From Rosa chinensis (taxonomy: Eukaryota > Streptophyta > Magnoliopsida > Rosales > Rosaceae), in contig NC_037092.1 in NCBI RefSeq assembly GCF_002994745.2, forward strand, positions 74,930,324 to 74,994,323: a DNA stretch of 64,000 nt. The letters run 5' to 3'. How positions within the stretch are numbered: position 1 is the first letter of the stretch; each line of letters opens with the position of its first letter. The notes under the pieces were generated by a model. That model did not search any database. It was given only the letters and a program-made list of their open reading frames with translations, and was not told the DNA's origin. The position numbers and the translations under genes are program-made. This document shows, one piece after another, positions 43,197-54,156 of this stretch.

Positions 43197-45868
43197 TTAG
43201 GTCGTTGCTAGGCGAGCCAGGGAGTTTGCCTTGGTGTTCTTCTCTTGAGGTATTTGGGTGATGTTGAAGAAACTGAATTTGCCGAGTAGGATCTTGGCGT
43301 ACCCTAGATATGCCGCCAATTGTTTATCCTTAACTCGAAAGATGTCGCTGACTTGGTTGACTACCAGTTGTAAGTCGCTAAAGATGTCGACACTTTTTGC
43401 CTTGTAGTCAATGGCCAACAGCGGTCCTGTAATGAGTGCCTCATATTCTGCAATATTGTTGGAGACTTTGAAGTTAAACTTAAGGGCGTACTCAACATTA
43501 AGTCCCCCCGGTCCTGTTAAGATGATGTCAGCGCCACATGCTTTTGCGCAAGACGAGCCATCTACAAAGAGGTTCCACTTTGATGGTGTTTCAGTTGGCG
43601 TGGCCTCATGTTGTTGAGTGTTGACCTCCGATGTCATATCGTTTGCTTGTTCTGGCTGTTGCTCGGTCAGCTCCGCTATAAACTCAGCCATAGCCTGACC
43701 TCTGATGGCGGTTCTTGGCTTGTACTCTATATCGAACTCGTTGAGTTTTATTGCCCACTTGCTGAGGCGTCCTGAGTGTTCAGGGCTCTGTAGCACTTGC
43801 TTTAGAGGTTGGTTTGTGAGGACATGGATTGTGTGGGCTTGGAAGTACTGCCGCAACCTTCTAGTGGCCAATAGGAATGCCAGTGCTAGCCAAGTGGCGA
43901 GTATCTAGTTTCAGCTCCATTCATGCCTCTACCGGCATAGAAGACCAGCAATTCTTCCGTAGCTTCTCTGAATACAATGGCGTAGCTGACAGCTGATTTG
44001 GACACTGCTAAGTAGATGTAGAGTATCTCGCTTTGTACTGGGATTGAAAGTAGCGGGACAGAGGCCAAGTATTCCTTGAGACCTTGATCCTCCTGACAGT
44101 CAAGAGTCCAATCTACCACCTTACAATGTGATCGCTTCATTGTCTTGAAGAATGGTAGGCATTTGTCTGTGAGTTTGGAGATGAATCGAGAAAGGGCCAT
44201 TAACTTTCCTTGCAAGCTTTGCACGTCAACCTTCTTCTCTAGAGATTTCATGTTTATAATTGCTTGTATCTTGTCAGGTTTGGCCTCAATTCCTCGTTCA
44301 CTGAAAATGTACCTAAGGAACTTGCTAGCTGTGATCCACCCCAAAGAAACACTTTTCCAGGTTTAGACGTATGCCATATGCCTGCAGTATGGCGAATATG
44401 ATGCGGAGGTTAGCTACATGGCTGACCGCCTTTATACTTTTGACGAGCATGTCATCGACATACACCTCGATGATATTACCCAGGTGCTCCACAAACATTG
44501 CGTTCATCAATCGTTGGTATGTAGCTCAAGCATTTTTGAGGCCGAATGACATGACATTATAACAGTATAAGCCTTTGTCGGTGGTGAACGTTGTGCATTC
44601 CTGGTCTCCAGGGTGCATCTTTATTTGAATGTAGCCAAAGAAGGCACCCATCATGCTAAGTAGTTCATGACCTGCTGTAGCGTCAATTAATTGGTTGATG
44701 TGTGGTAGCGAGAAGCTTCCTTGGGGCATGCCCTAATCAAGCCTTTGAAGTCAATGCACATCCGCCACTTCCCATTAGGCTTCTTCACCATCACCACGTT
44801 GGAGATCCATTGTGGATAGTTAACTTGGCGGATGAAACCTATATCTTGCAACTTGGTTACTTCTTCCCTGATGGCCCGATATCTTTCTTCGTCAAAGGCC
44901 CATCGTTTCTGCTTGACGGGGTAGAAAGATGGCTTGATGCTGAGCTTGTGTGTAATTATGTCGGGAGAGATTCCTGGCATGTCGCCGTATGACCATACAA
45001 AGACTGCAACATTTTCCTTTAGAAATTGAGTGAGCTCTGCCGTTATCTCAGGGGATAGTTGGGCTCCAATGCGTACAGTTCTTTTTGGGTGTTCATTGAA
45101 GATGTTCACAACACAGAGTGATGTCTCCAGGTTGACGAGCTCCTTCTTGAAGTACCTTTTCTCATCATCCCTGGGGTCATCAATTTTGTCCGTCAACTGT
45201 GGTGTATTGCCTACTGTTAGAATTTCATGGCGGTTTTTTGACCTTGCCACTGTTGTTGAGTACCACTCCCGTGCAACCAACTGACTTCCCATGACAGAGC
45301 CAGTGCCATTGGGGGTGGGGAACTTCATGAGCAGCATGTACCCTGCTATGTTGCACTTGAGCTTGTTGAGGGCGGGACGACCGATGATAGCATTGTACAT
45401 GCTGAAGCAGTCTACCATAATAAACTCAGTGTGTATCTCCGTTGTACATAGGGTTGCCTAGATGGATAGGGGCATGTAGTCAGACCCTAGAGGTTGAGTC
45501 ATGTCACTGGAGAAACTGAGTCGTAGCTCGTGGTCTTGTAGGAGTTTTCGGTTGCGTTGCAGTTGCTTGTAACAGCCATTAAATATGACATTTATGACGG
45601 ATCTGCTGTCTGCTAACACCGGGCCGACGGACTACTTGTCGAGGATTACATCAATCAGAAATAGGTCATCATGGGGTGAGTGAATAGCCCTCTCTTCCTC
45701 TTCACAGAAAATGATTGGGTCCCAGCCAGTTTTGGCTATCTTGGCGGATCGATCATAACAGATGTTGAATACCTCTTTTGGGTGGTTAGCACGTTCATAG
45801 CGTTTTCTTGCTCTATGTGACATGTTGCCGATGAAAGCGTCACCGTCAATGTTGTTGATCAGAAGCAT
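43197..45868 (-). pseudogene. Tat protease, RT, RNase H and second RNase H
   Basis: Order on the minus strand: 45868-45632 pre-protease/protease; ~45620-45560 protease active site reading ADSRSVINVIFN; 45418-44687 linker and RT start (WISNVVMVKKPNGKWRMCIDF); 44729-44526 RT middle (FFGYIQIKMHPGDQECTTF); 44510-44325 with YVDDM catalytic motif; 44344-43886 RT thumb and RNase H; 43871-43197 connection plus a second RNase H-like domain (WNLFVDGSSCAKACGADIIL ... NNIAEYEALITG), as in Tat elements. Several frameshifts and stops separate the pieces. The protease has Arg where the catalytic D-S-G needs Gly. Confidence 0.85.
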
Positions 45869-45869
45869 T

Positions 45870-48322
45870 GGTTTAATGTTGGCAACGACGGATGCCGGTT
45901 GTCTAACCTTGTACTGCTCTAACTTTCGGTCACGGTATAGCGATTCGATTATGGTTTTGAGGGCATTGCAATCGTTGGTGCTATGGCCGCTATCCTCATG
46001 GTGTTTACACCATTTGCCAGTGTTTATGGTCTTTCCTGTTCTGGGGTATTTTCTTGGGGGTGGTGGCGGAATTTAATCCTTGCACTAATCATAGATTTCT
46101 TTATACGACTCTGTCAATACCATGAATACTTCAAACTTTTGAGGGTTTGCGGCGGGCATATTGTTGCTGTTGTCGTCGCGATCAATGTGAAAAGATCTGT
46201 TGCCCTTGTTGTGGTATTGTTGGTCTCTTTGCCGCTTATCTTGGTAGTTAACCTATTGCCATTCCCTCTTCTTGTCATTTGGTGGTGTGGTGATATTTGA
46301 GGTGGTGGTGGTGTTACCTTGTTGGGATGTGGAAGGCTGGGATGTCTTTTGTGGAGTTTGCGGTGGTTGTGGGGTGGCGCCATAAGCACTGTACTCTGCT
46401 TAGGCATGTAAGATCGCCTCACTCATGACGTGGTTGTATCTGGCATTTGGGCAATTGTAGTTAAGGTGGTAAGAGAAGTTCGCCTTGAGGAACCCTTGCT
46501 TGAAGGCTGCTAGAACCATTGTTTTGTCTAGATCCCGAGATCTTGATGTAGCGGTCCTCTATCTTGTGACAAATGCTTTTAACCATTCATCAGTACCTTG
46601 CTTGATGATGAGCAATTGGCTTGAGCTGTGATACTCGTCCGTCATGAGGATGAAACGTGACAAGAATGCATTTGATAAGGCTGAGAGTGAGTCCATAGAG
46701 CCTGGGGGGCATTCAAAGAACCAGCTCATTACCTCACCATCCAACGTTTCGCTGAATAGGTGACAAAGAGTCGCATCATCGAAGCCTTTGTTGTTGGTTA
46801 CCTTCTTGACATGTCCATGTGGACAAGTGGATCTGTGAAACCGCCAAATTGGGCGATCTTAGGAGTTCTAGCATATGTTGATCTGACGGTTTGCAAAATT
46901 TTGGCAGTAAATGGGCCTGGCCGTGCCACAAAGAGCGGGTTTTGAGTTGGCAGTAGGTGTGCTTGTTTCAGCTCTAATTAACTTTTCTTCTAGTTCCCGC
47001 TTTTTTTCTAGGATCAAGGTGGTGGTATAGACAGTATGCCTGGGAAGTGGTTGATTTGGTACCAAAATTTGTTGTCGGGGGGTTGGCATGTTTCCCATTC
47101 CCTTCTATTGGCTTGCGCTAAATGAGTTATCATATTGCGGCAGTGAGACCGTTACCTGCTCCTGCACCAACTATGGTGGTGGGGTTGGCCCTAATCCCGC
47201 CAGTTCAGGTGGGTTCAAACGTAGGGCTGCCACTTGGTTTGGTAATTACCAAACCGACCGAATACCAACCGATATTTTAGGTTTGATAAACCAACTTTTC
47301 GGTAACCGAAACCGATAAAACCGAAATCGAAAATTACCGAAAAAGCTGGTTTGGTTTTGGTAAACACCGAATTTACCGATTATCTAAATATTAGCTTTAT
47401 ATACTATGGTTTTCAATACACATACATGTATATTAAGAAATAAACATAAAAGTTTTCATAATAGTATGAACATTACTCAATATACTACATAATTAATACT
47501 ACATGTATTTTGAGTAACCTAGTCCAAAATGGTTAAATAACCTAGTTTTATTGAAAATAGATAAAATTTGATGTTATATATACAAAAGAAAGCTATGATT
47601 AGTAGATGAATACAAAGTTTACAGTTATAAAATTGAAAAACCTAATTTTGTTCATTAAAATTTATATTACAAAGAATTAGTTGTTCTAAAATTGGTAATA
47701 CCGAAAACCGAAATACCGAATTTGGCAGATATGATTAACAACCGAAAATTTTGGTTGGTAATTGGTAACTCAATTTTGAAACCGAAAGCTTTGGTTTTGA
47801 AGTTGGTAATACCTATAACAGATTCGAACCGACCGAGTGACAGCCCTAGTTCAAAGCAATATCCATTTGGATTATTGATGCCGGCGCTGCCCTTGTCCAT
47901 GTGCTTGGGCTGAGCCTTGCCCTTTGCAAATGTTCGCTTTGGGCCAGGTTTGCATTTGTTCCTAGCACCTTCTTTAGTTCGTTAAACTTTGATAATAGTG
48001 TCGCCACTTAGTTTTGAGCTTTCGCCTTCTCCTTTCGTTCTTTTTCCCGCTCCCTGTTTATTTCGTGCAGGTCCGCTAAAGCTAGTTCCAACATGGCAGC
48101 GAGGTCTCGGCTTGGTGCTTGATGGCTAGCGCCGGCTTGGTTCTCCACAACGTATTGTGTTAGGGGTACCTAGGGGGTGTTAGGGGGTCAACCATCAGTG
48201 TTGATCGGTGTGGTGAACAGTTCGCGATTAACGGCAATTGTTGGATTATCAGGGTTCGTGGGTTGAAGGTTGACGGATTGGTTTGTCTGATCGCCAACGC
48301 CATTTCCACTACCACTAGCCAT
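45870..48322 (-). pseudogene. Tat gag, fragmented and interrupted by a MITE
   Basis: The gag ATG is at 48322 (minus; MASGSGNGVGDQ), 56 nt past the LTR. Recognisable capsid sequence is at 46744-46559 (MSWFFECPPGSMDSLSALS ... LKAFVTR), a His/Pro-rich tail at 46422-46114. The frame is broken and a hAT MITE interrupts 47221-47848. Strongly similar to the gag of the neighbouring plus-strand Tat element. Confidence 0.8.
47221..47848. mobile_element. hAT-type MITE nested in Tat gag
   Basis: Ends TAGGGCTG(C/T)CACT are inverted (TAGGGCTGCCACTTGG at left; TAGGGCTGTCACTCGG from the right). Flanking 8-mers are GTTCAAAC (47213-47220) and GTTCAAAG (47849-47856), 7 of 8 identical. Subterminal ACCGAA/TTCGGT repeats are typical of hAT elements. 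About 627 bp, no ORF. Confidence 0.85.
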
Positions 48323-48355
48323 GGTAGATTATGGGGGAGTGGCCTTTAGTTCAAA

Positions 48356-48377
48356 GGATTTCCACAGAAGACGCCAA
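48356..48377 (-). promoter_or_regulatory. Primer-binding site of minus-strand Tat element
   Basis: TTGGCGTCTTCTGTGGAAAT on the minus strand directly after the 5' LTR. Confidence 0.8.
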
Positions 48378-48892
48378 TGTTAATGCTCAAAATACCGTCA
48401 CAAGGTGTCAACTTCCGATAACGCGGACCAGGGTCCAATCTTCAGATATGTTGTGAGTTCGCAAAGTTCCGCTATCTGTTAAGAGAAATACAATGGCGTC
48501 AAGAGGAGAGACCGCGGTTGGTGATCTTCGCTCCTCCGATGCTAAAGTTAGACAATGTGTTTATGTTGACAAAGTAGCGATTGGTAGCTATTAAATGTGT
48601 AAAGAATGAAGAGAGAGAAGCGGACCTTTTAAAGGTGGAATAGTGAGTTATCTCAGTCTTGTTTTCGATGCGGGATTGACATGCTTCAATCTGATGATTT
48701 TTGGTCCTTTCTGCAGGGATGACTTTGGGTGGCGCGTGTCGGCGTGTCGAGGTATGTTTCGGCCTGGAACTGGTTTGTCGGTAAAGGTTGGCTTGCTGTG
48801 TTCTGGGGGGTCATACCGTCAAGGCCATTTCGACAAAGTGAAGTGGTTTGGTATGAGTGCTGATTATGGCCGGCAGACACCATGTATGTACA
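48378..48892 (-). repeat. 5' LTR of minus-strand Tat element
   Basis: 515 bp; in sense orientation TGTACATACATGG...GAGCATTAACA, the same ends as the non-coding element at 18260. Confidence 0.92.
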
Positions 48893-48901
48893 AGAGGTAT
48901 A

Positions 48902-49409
48902 TGTACTTACATGAGCATTTGCAAGCATAATTAGCTACAAAAGAGCCACGCTCATGTTAACACCAGCGGTACCAACTACGGCCAACTGTATGACCTACGG
49001 AATCACCACCAAGCAGGCTACTGCCCGAGCCCCGGCTCGCCCCCAGATCACCGCCGACGCGCCGCGTCAAGATGGCATCAAAAGCTGCAGAAGCTGGGAA
49101 TTGAAGCATATCAGTCCCACATTGAAAAATGGAAGAGATCAGCCTCTTCCCCATCTATAAAAGGTTCTCTCCTCTCTCCTTATTAATTACGCATTTACTA
49201 CTCACCTACTGTTATTCTGTTAACACAAATACATTGACTAACTTAGGCATCGGAGAAGAAAAGACCGCCTAGCGTGATCTCCCTCTGACGCCGCTTTGTA
49301 TTTCACTTGACAGGTAGCGAAAGCTCTGAAACATTGCAAGTAACGATCCGCCCATCGGATCAGCGTTATCCAAAGGCTTGGGCCACTCTTCAAACCTTAA
49401 GCATCAACA
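48902..49409 (+). repeat. 5' LTR of plus-strand Tat element
   Basis: TGTACTTACATG...AAGCATCAACA; TATAAAAG at 49156-49163; no second copy in the window. The left end is inferred from the TG start and similarity to the other LTR ends. Confidence 0.75.
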
Positions 49410-49431
49410 TTGGCGCCATCTGTGGGAATCC
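49410..49431 (+). promoter_or_regulatory. Primer-binding site of plus-strand Tat element
   Basis: TTGGCGCCATCTGTGGGAAT directly after the LTR. Confidence 0.8.
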
Positions 49432-49465
49432 TTGAGCAAAAGGCCATCCCACCACAACAATCACC

Positions 49466-51170
49466 ATGACTAACGGTAGCGGGGGAAACTCTGAAGAGCA
49501 AGCGGATCAATTCGCCAACCCCCATCCCACCCAAAAGTAGGTGGCGACGCTGATGTCAAAATTAGACGAGTTAAAGAGGGCGCTGGAGGCAAACGATAGC
49601 CCAGCGCAGAGCGAGCAATCGCGGAGCACCAAACATAGTCGACCCAATACCAACGAACCCACCAGAACTATTGGGGATGGGTCCACCACCCCCGCCCCTC
49701 CTAATGATGGAACATGAAGCGGAGTTGCAACCGAACACCATCCGCTCGGCGGCTAGGGCTAGAACTGAGGGTAATCCACCTGTCTCCAGAGGAGAGGTGG
49801 CCCAGTGGAATCTCCAGGTGGGACCCGCTAGCGATGCAACCGCCCTAATCCTGGAAAGGATGCAGCAATTAGAGCAAAGGCTAATCCGAGTGGAGACAAG
49901 CGCCCCAGCGCCAATTCCAAACCCGCTCTTTGCATCCAGGCCAGGACCATTCACCGCTAGAATCCTGCAGGCCGTCAGACCAGCACATGCAAAGACACCA
50001 AAGATGTCACATTACAACGGCATGACGGACCCTTTTGTCCACATGGACACCTTCAAAAAAGTCACTAACAACAAGGGATTTGATGACGCCACCCTCTGCC
50101 ACTTGTTCAGCGAAACGTTGGATAGTGAGGCACTGAGCTGGTTCTTTGAATGCCCGCTGGGATCCATCTACTCATTCCACGCACTATCACACGCTTTTCT
50201 CTCTCAATTCATCCTACTGTCCGCTGGACACCACAATACTACTCAACTATTCAACGTCAAGCAAGGCACAGAGGAAACACTAAAGGCATTCGTCACCAGG
50301 TGGCTAGCGGCAGCATCTTAGTGCCGCGATCTTGATAGAACAATGGCATTGGCAGCCTTCAAGCAAGGACTCCTAAAGGGACCATTTCTCTATCATCTCA
50401 ATTACAATCATCCAAATGCAGCGTACGACCACGTCATGAGCGAGGCAGTCATCCATGCACAGGCAGAATTCATCACATATGGAGAAACCCCACCATCACC
50501 GCCAACATCTGCAAAGTCCACTCATCCCTCCTCCAGCCATCAGGAGACCGCTAACAAAACCTTCGCTATGCTGCCCACTAACAAGAAGAGAGAGTGGAAA
50601 CAAGGCAACTACCAGAGCAAGCGACAGAAGGACCAGCATTACAACAAGGGCAACCGCTCATCCCACGGGGATAACCGTAACAAACAGACGGAGTCCTTCC
50701 AGCGGTACGGAGTGTTCACGGTCCTCACAGCCTCGTATGAGGAGATATACGACCAATGCAAGGACCAGATCCCACCACCACCCCCAAGAAAAGACCCCAG
50801 GGTGGGGAAGCCCAGGAACACCAGCAAGTGGTGCAAATACCAGGAGAACAGTGGTCACAACACCAACAACTGCAATGCTCTCAAAACCGCTATTGAGACT
50901 TTGTACCGTGATGGCAAGATGGAACAATTCAAGGTGCGCCAACCGCTACCCGTAGTGGCCAACATCGAACCCATGCGCCGCATCAACACCATCGACGGCG
51001 GTGCTCCAATCACCGGCATGTCTCATAGGGCAAGAAAGCGTTATGCACGTGCTAACCATCTCAAAGAAGTTTGCAACATCCGCTACGAGAGATCCGCCAA
51101 GCTCCTAAAGTCCGGTTGGGAACCAGTTACCTTCAGAGGAGAAAGAGCGAGGGGTGCACTTACCCCACGA
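49466..51170 (+). pseudogene. Tat gag, interrupted by stops
   Basis: ATG at 49466 (TNGSGGNSEEQADQFANPHP), a stop after 24 codons, then 49671-50321 with capsid sequence (FVHMDTFKKVTNNKGFDDAT, LSWFFECPLGSIYSF, LKAFVTRW) and 50343-51170 (FKQGLLKGPFLYHLNY ... ETPPSPPTS ... KWCKYQENSGHNTNNC, a CCHC-like knuckle with Asn-rich spacing). Overlaps the protease frame at the end. Confidence 0.85.
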
Positions 51171-54156
51171 CGACCCATTCTTGATCGACGCCATGCTCGA
51201 CAAGTGGTCAGTGGGAAGGGTTCTGGTTGACAGCAGATCCGCTGTCAATGTCATCTTCAATAGCTGCTACAACCAACTCCAGCGGAACAGAAAATTGTTT
51301 CAAGATCATGAGCCCCTGCTCAGCTACTCCGGCGATGTCACACAGCCGCTAGGTTCTGATTACATGCGCCTAGTCATCAGCACTAGCCCATGTACGTTGG
51401 AAATTCATGCAGAGTTCATTGTGGTCGACTGTTTCAGTTCGTACAACGCCATCATTGGTCGACCGGCACTTAACAAACTTAAGTGCATCATCGCCGGTTA
51501 CATGCTCCTCATGAAGTTTCCCACGCCCAACAACACAGGCTATGTGAGAGGAAGCCAATAGCTGGCACTGGAGTGCTATTCAACGACTGTGGCATGGTCG
51601 ACACGCTGCCACAAAATCCTAACAGTAGGAAACCATGCACCGGCACAAAGCATTTTTAAGGACCATCGGGATGACGAGGAGAAATATGTCCAAAAGGAGC
51701 CTGTCAACCCAGAAACATCTTTGAGGGTTATCAGCATCTCCGACGAGCACCCTGAGTGGATGGTCCACATCGGCGCTCAGCTGGCCCTAGAGGTAGCTGC
51801 TGAACTCACACAATTCCTACGTGACAACGCTGCCGTCTTTGCATGGTCCTACGTTGATATGCTGGGCATCTCCCCTGAGATCATAACACATAAGTTGAGC
51901 ATCAAACCATCCTTCTACCCTGTGAAGCAGCAGCGAAGGGCCTTCAATGAAGAAAGATATCGTGCTATAGGGGAAGAGGTCGCCAAGATCCAGGGCATCA
52001 GATTGATCCGCCAGATCAATTATCCTCGGTGGATCTCCAACCTGGTCATGGTCAAGAAACCTAGCGGAAAATGGCGAATGTGCGTAGACTACAAGGCTCT
52101 TAACAAGGCATGTCCCAGGGATAGCTTCCCGCTACCCCGCATTGATCAACTGGTCGATGCAACCGCTGTACACTAGTTACTCAGCATGATGGACTCCTTC
52201 TCCGGCTATAACCAGATTAAGATGCACCCCGGCAACAAGGAATGCACCACCTTCACTACCGACAAGGGCCTATACTGTTACAATGTCATGCCCTTCGGTT
52301 TGAAGAACGCCGGTGCAACGTATTAGTGGTTGATGAATGCCATGTTCGCCGAGTATCTCGGAAAAATCATAGAGGTATACGTGGACGACATGTTAGTCAA
52401 AAGCATCAAGGCCAGTGGGCACGTGGTAAACCTCAGAATCATATTCGCCATCCTATTGGCTTATGGTATGCGCCTCAATCCAGAAAATGTTTCTTTGGCG
52501 TCACCGCTAGCAAATTGCTGGGCTACATCGTTAGCGAAAGGGGCATAGAGGCCAATCCTGATAAGGTGCAAGCCATTCTCAACCTGAAGACTCTGGAATG
52601 GAAGGTGCACGTCCAGAGCCTCTAAGGCAAACTAACCGCCCTCTCTTGGTTCATCTCTAGACTCACCGACAGGTGCCTCTCATTTTTCAAAGTTTTGAAA
52701 AGGACCCACAAGAAAGAAATCGATTGGACCCCAGACTGTGAGGCAGCGTTCCAAAGTTTGAAGGAATACTTGACAGCTGTCCCACTTCTTTCCATCCCTG
52801 TACAGGGGGAGGTATTATACATCTACCTGGTGGTATCACCATCAGTAGTTAGCTGCACCATTGTGGGACGAGAGGGCCAGGAAGAGCTTCCAGTATTCTA
52901 CGCTAGCAGGGGCATGAATGGGGTAGAGACGAGATATCCCCCCTGGAGAAGCTCGCTCTCGCACTCATCGTCACTGCTAGACGCCTCCGCCAATACTTCC
53001 AGGTCCATACCATCCATGTCTTAACAAACCAACCGCTAAAGCAAGTAATGCAAAACCCTAAACACTCTGGCAGCCTCAGCAAATAGGCCATCGAGCTCAG
53101 CGAGTTCGACATTGACTACAAGCCAAGGACAACCATGAAAGGCCAGGTGGTGGCAGATTTCATTGCTGAGCTCACTGAGCGGCTGGATGAACTCAACCTA
53201 GAGGCAGAGGACAACACAGAAACAGTAACCGCTGAGAAACCAGCCCCCCAGCAATAGTCAGATTGGAACCTCCACGTGGACGGCTCCGCTTGTGCCAAGG
53301 CCTGCGGCACCGGAGTCATCTTGGCTGGGCCAGAGGGACTGAATGTGGAATACGCGTTAAAATTCAATTTCAAAGACTCAAACAACATGGCGGAATATGA
53401 AGCACTCATTGCCGGCTTACTCCTCGCCATCAACTCAGGGGTTGACAGTGTCAACATATTCAGCAACTCTCAGCTGGTCGTTAACCAGGTCAACGACAGT
53501 TTTCAAGCCAACGACCCGTAGTTAGCGGCATACCTAGAGTCCATCAAGACATTCCTAAAAAATTCAAGTTCCACACCATCACTCAGATCCCCAGAAAAAA
53601 GAACGCCAAGGCTGACTCGCTGGCAAGATTAGCAACCGCCCAACCACACTAAAGCCCGGCGGACACAAGGGTGGAGTGCCTTGACAAGCCAAGCGTCACA
53701 AAACCCTGGCGGAAATCTTCAACATTGAGGTAAACCCAAGCAGGATGGATGAGATCATTGAGTACAAGCGTAATGGAACACTGCCAACCGACAAGGTCGA
53801 GGCAAGGCAACTCAAGCGGAGAGCAACCCGCTATAATATCCAGAATGGCAAACTCTACCGCCAGGGGTTCACCCATCCAAACCTCCGATGTCTGACCTTA
53901 GAAGAGTGAAAGGTCGTTCTTGCAATGATACACGCTGGGGAATGTGGAAAGCACTCCGGCGCCAGATCTTTGGCAAATAGCACAATGCGACAAGGCTACT
54001 TCTGGCCCACCCTCGGCGACGAAGCCAGGAAAGTCTCCAGGTCTTGCCACAAGTGTCAGCAATATACTGACCTTCCCCATGCTCCGGTGGAACCCCTGTC
54101 AATCATCATTGGCCCATGGGTCCATTCCACGTGGGGCCTTGACCTACTTGGCAAAT
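51154..54156 (+). pseudogene. Tat pol: protease, RT, RNase H, second RNase H, truncated integrase
   Basis: 51154-51561 protease (VLVDSRSAVNVIFN; Arg for the catalytic Gly); 51589-52176 RT start (WISNLVMVKKPSGKWRMCVDY); 52190-52550 with YVDDM at ~52378-52392; 52550-53024 thumb and RNase H; 53276-53521 second RNase H-like domain (DGSACAKACGTGVILAGPEG ... NNMAEYEALIAG); 53925-54156 integrase zinc region (HAGECGKHSGARS ... CHKCQQY) ending at WGLDLLGKL, where the Athila-type LTR begins. At least five stops or shifts. Confidence 0.88.

Larger units (their letters stand above)
36571..48892 (-). mobile_element. Ty3/gypsy LTR retrotransposon, Tat lineage, old
   Basis: 12.3 kb, LTRs 36571-37090 and 48378-48892 bounded TG...CA, with a perfect AGAGG target duplication (36566-36570, 48893-48897). 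The sense strand is minus: primer-binding site TTGGCGTCTTCTGTGGAAAT beside 48377, gag, protease, RT, RNase H, a second RNase H-like domain, integrase, then a long 3' region holding an opposite-strand gene, and the purine tract CTTGGGGGACT by the 3' LTR. The extra RNase H and long 3' region with an antisense ORF are Tat hallmarks. The LTRs differ at roughly one position in ten by eye, and coding frames are broken repeatedly, so this is an ancient, inactive copy. A hAT MITE (47221-47848) sits in its gag region. Confidence 0.93.
48902..54156 (+). mobile_element. Second Tat-lineage gypsy element, truncated on the right
   Basis: A 5' LTR (48902-49409), primer-binding site and broken gag-pol reading rightwards, cut in the integrase at 54156 by the Athila-type element. 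Its proteins resemble those of the minus-strand Tat element block for block, so both belong to one family. Its 3' half and 3' LTR, if kept, lie beyond the window, after the Athila element. Many in-frame stops (for example TAG at ~49538, 50319, 51559, 52174, 53257 and 53519) make it inactive. CAG to TAG and similar C-to-T changes are common, as expected from decay of methylated DNA. Confidence 0.9.
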
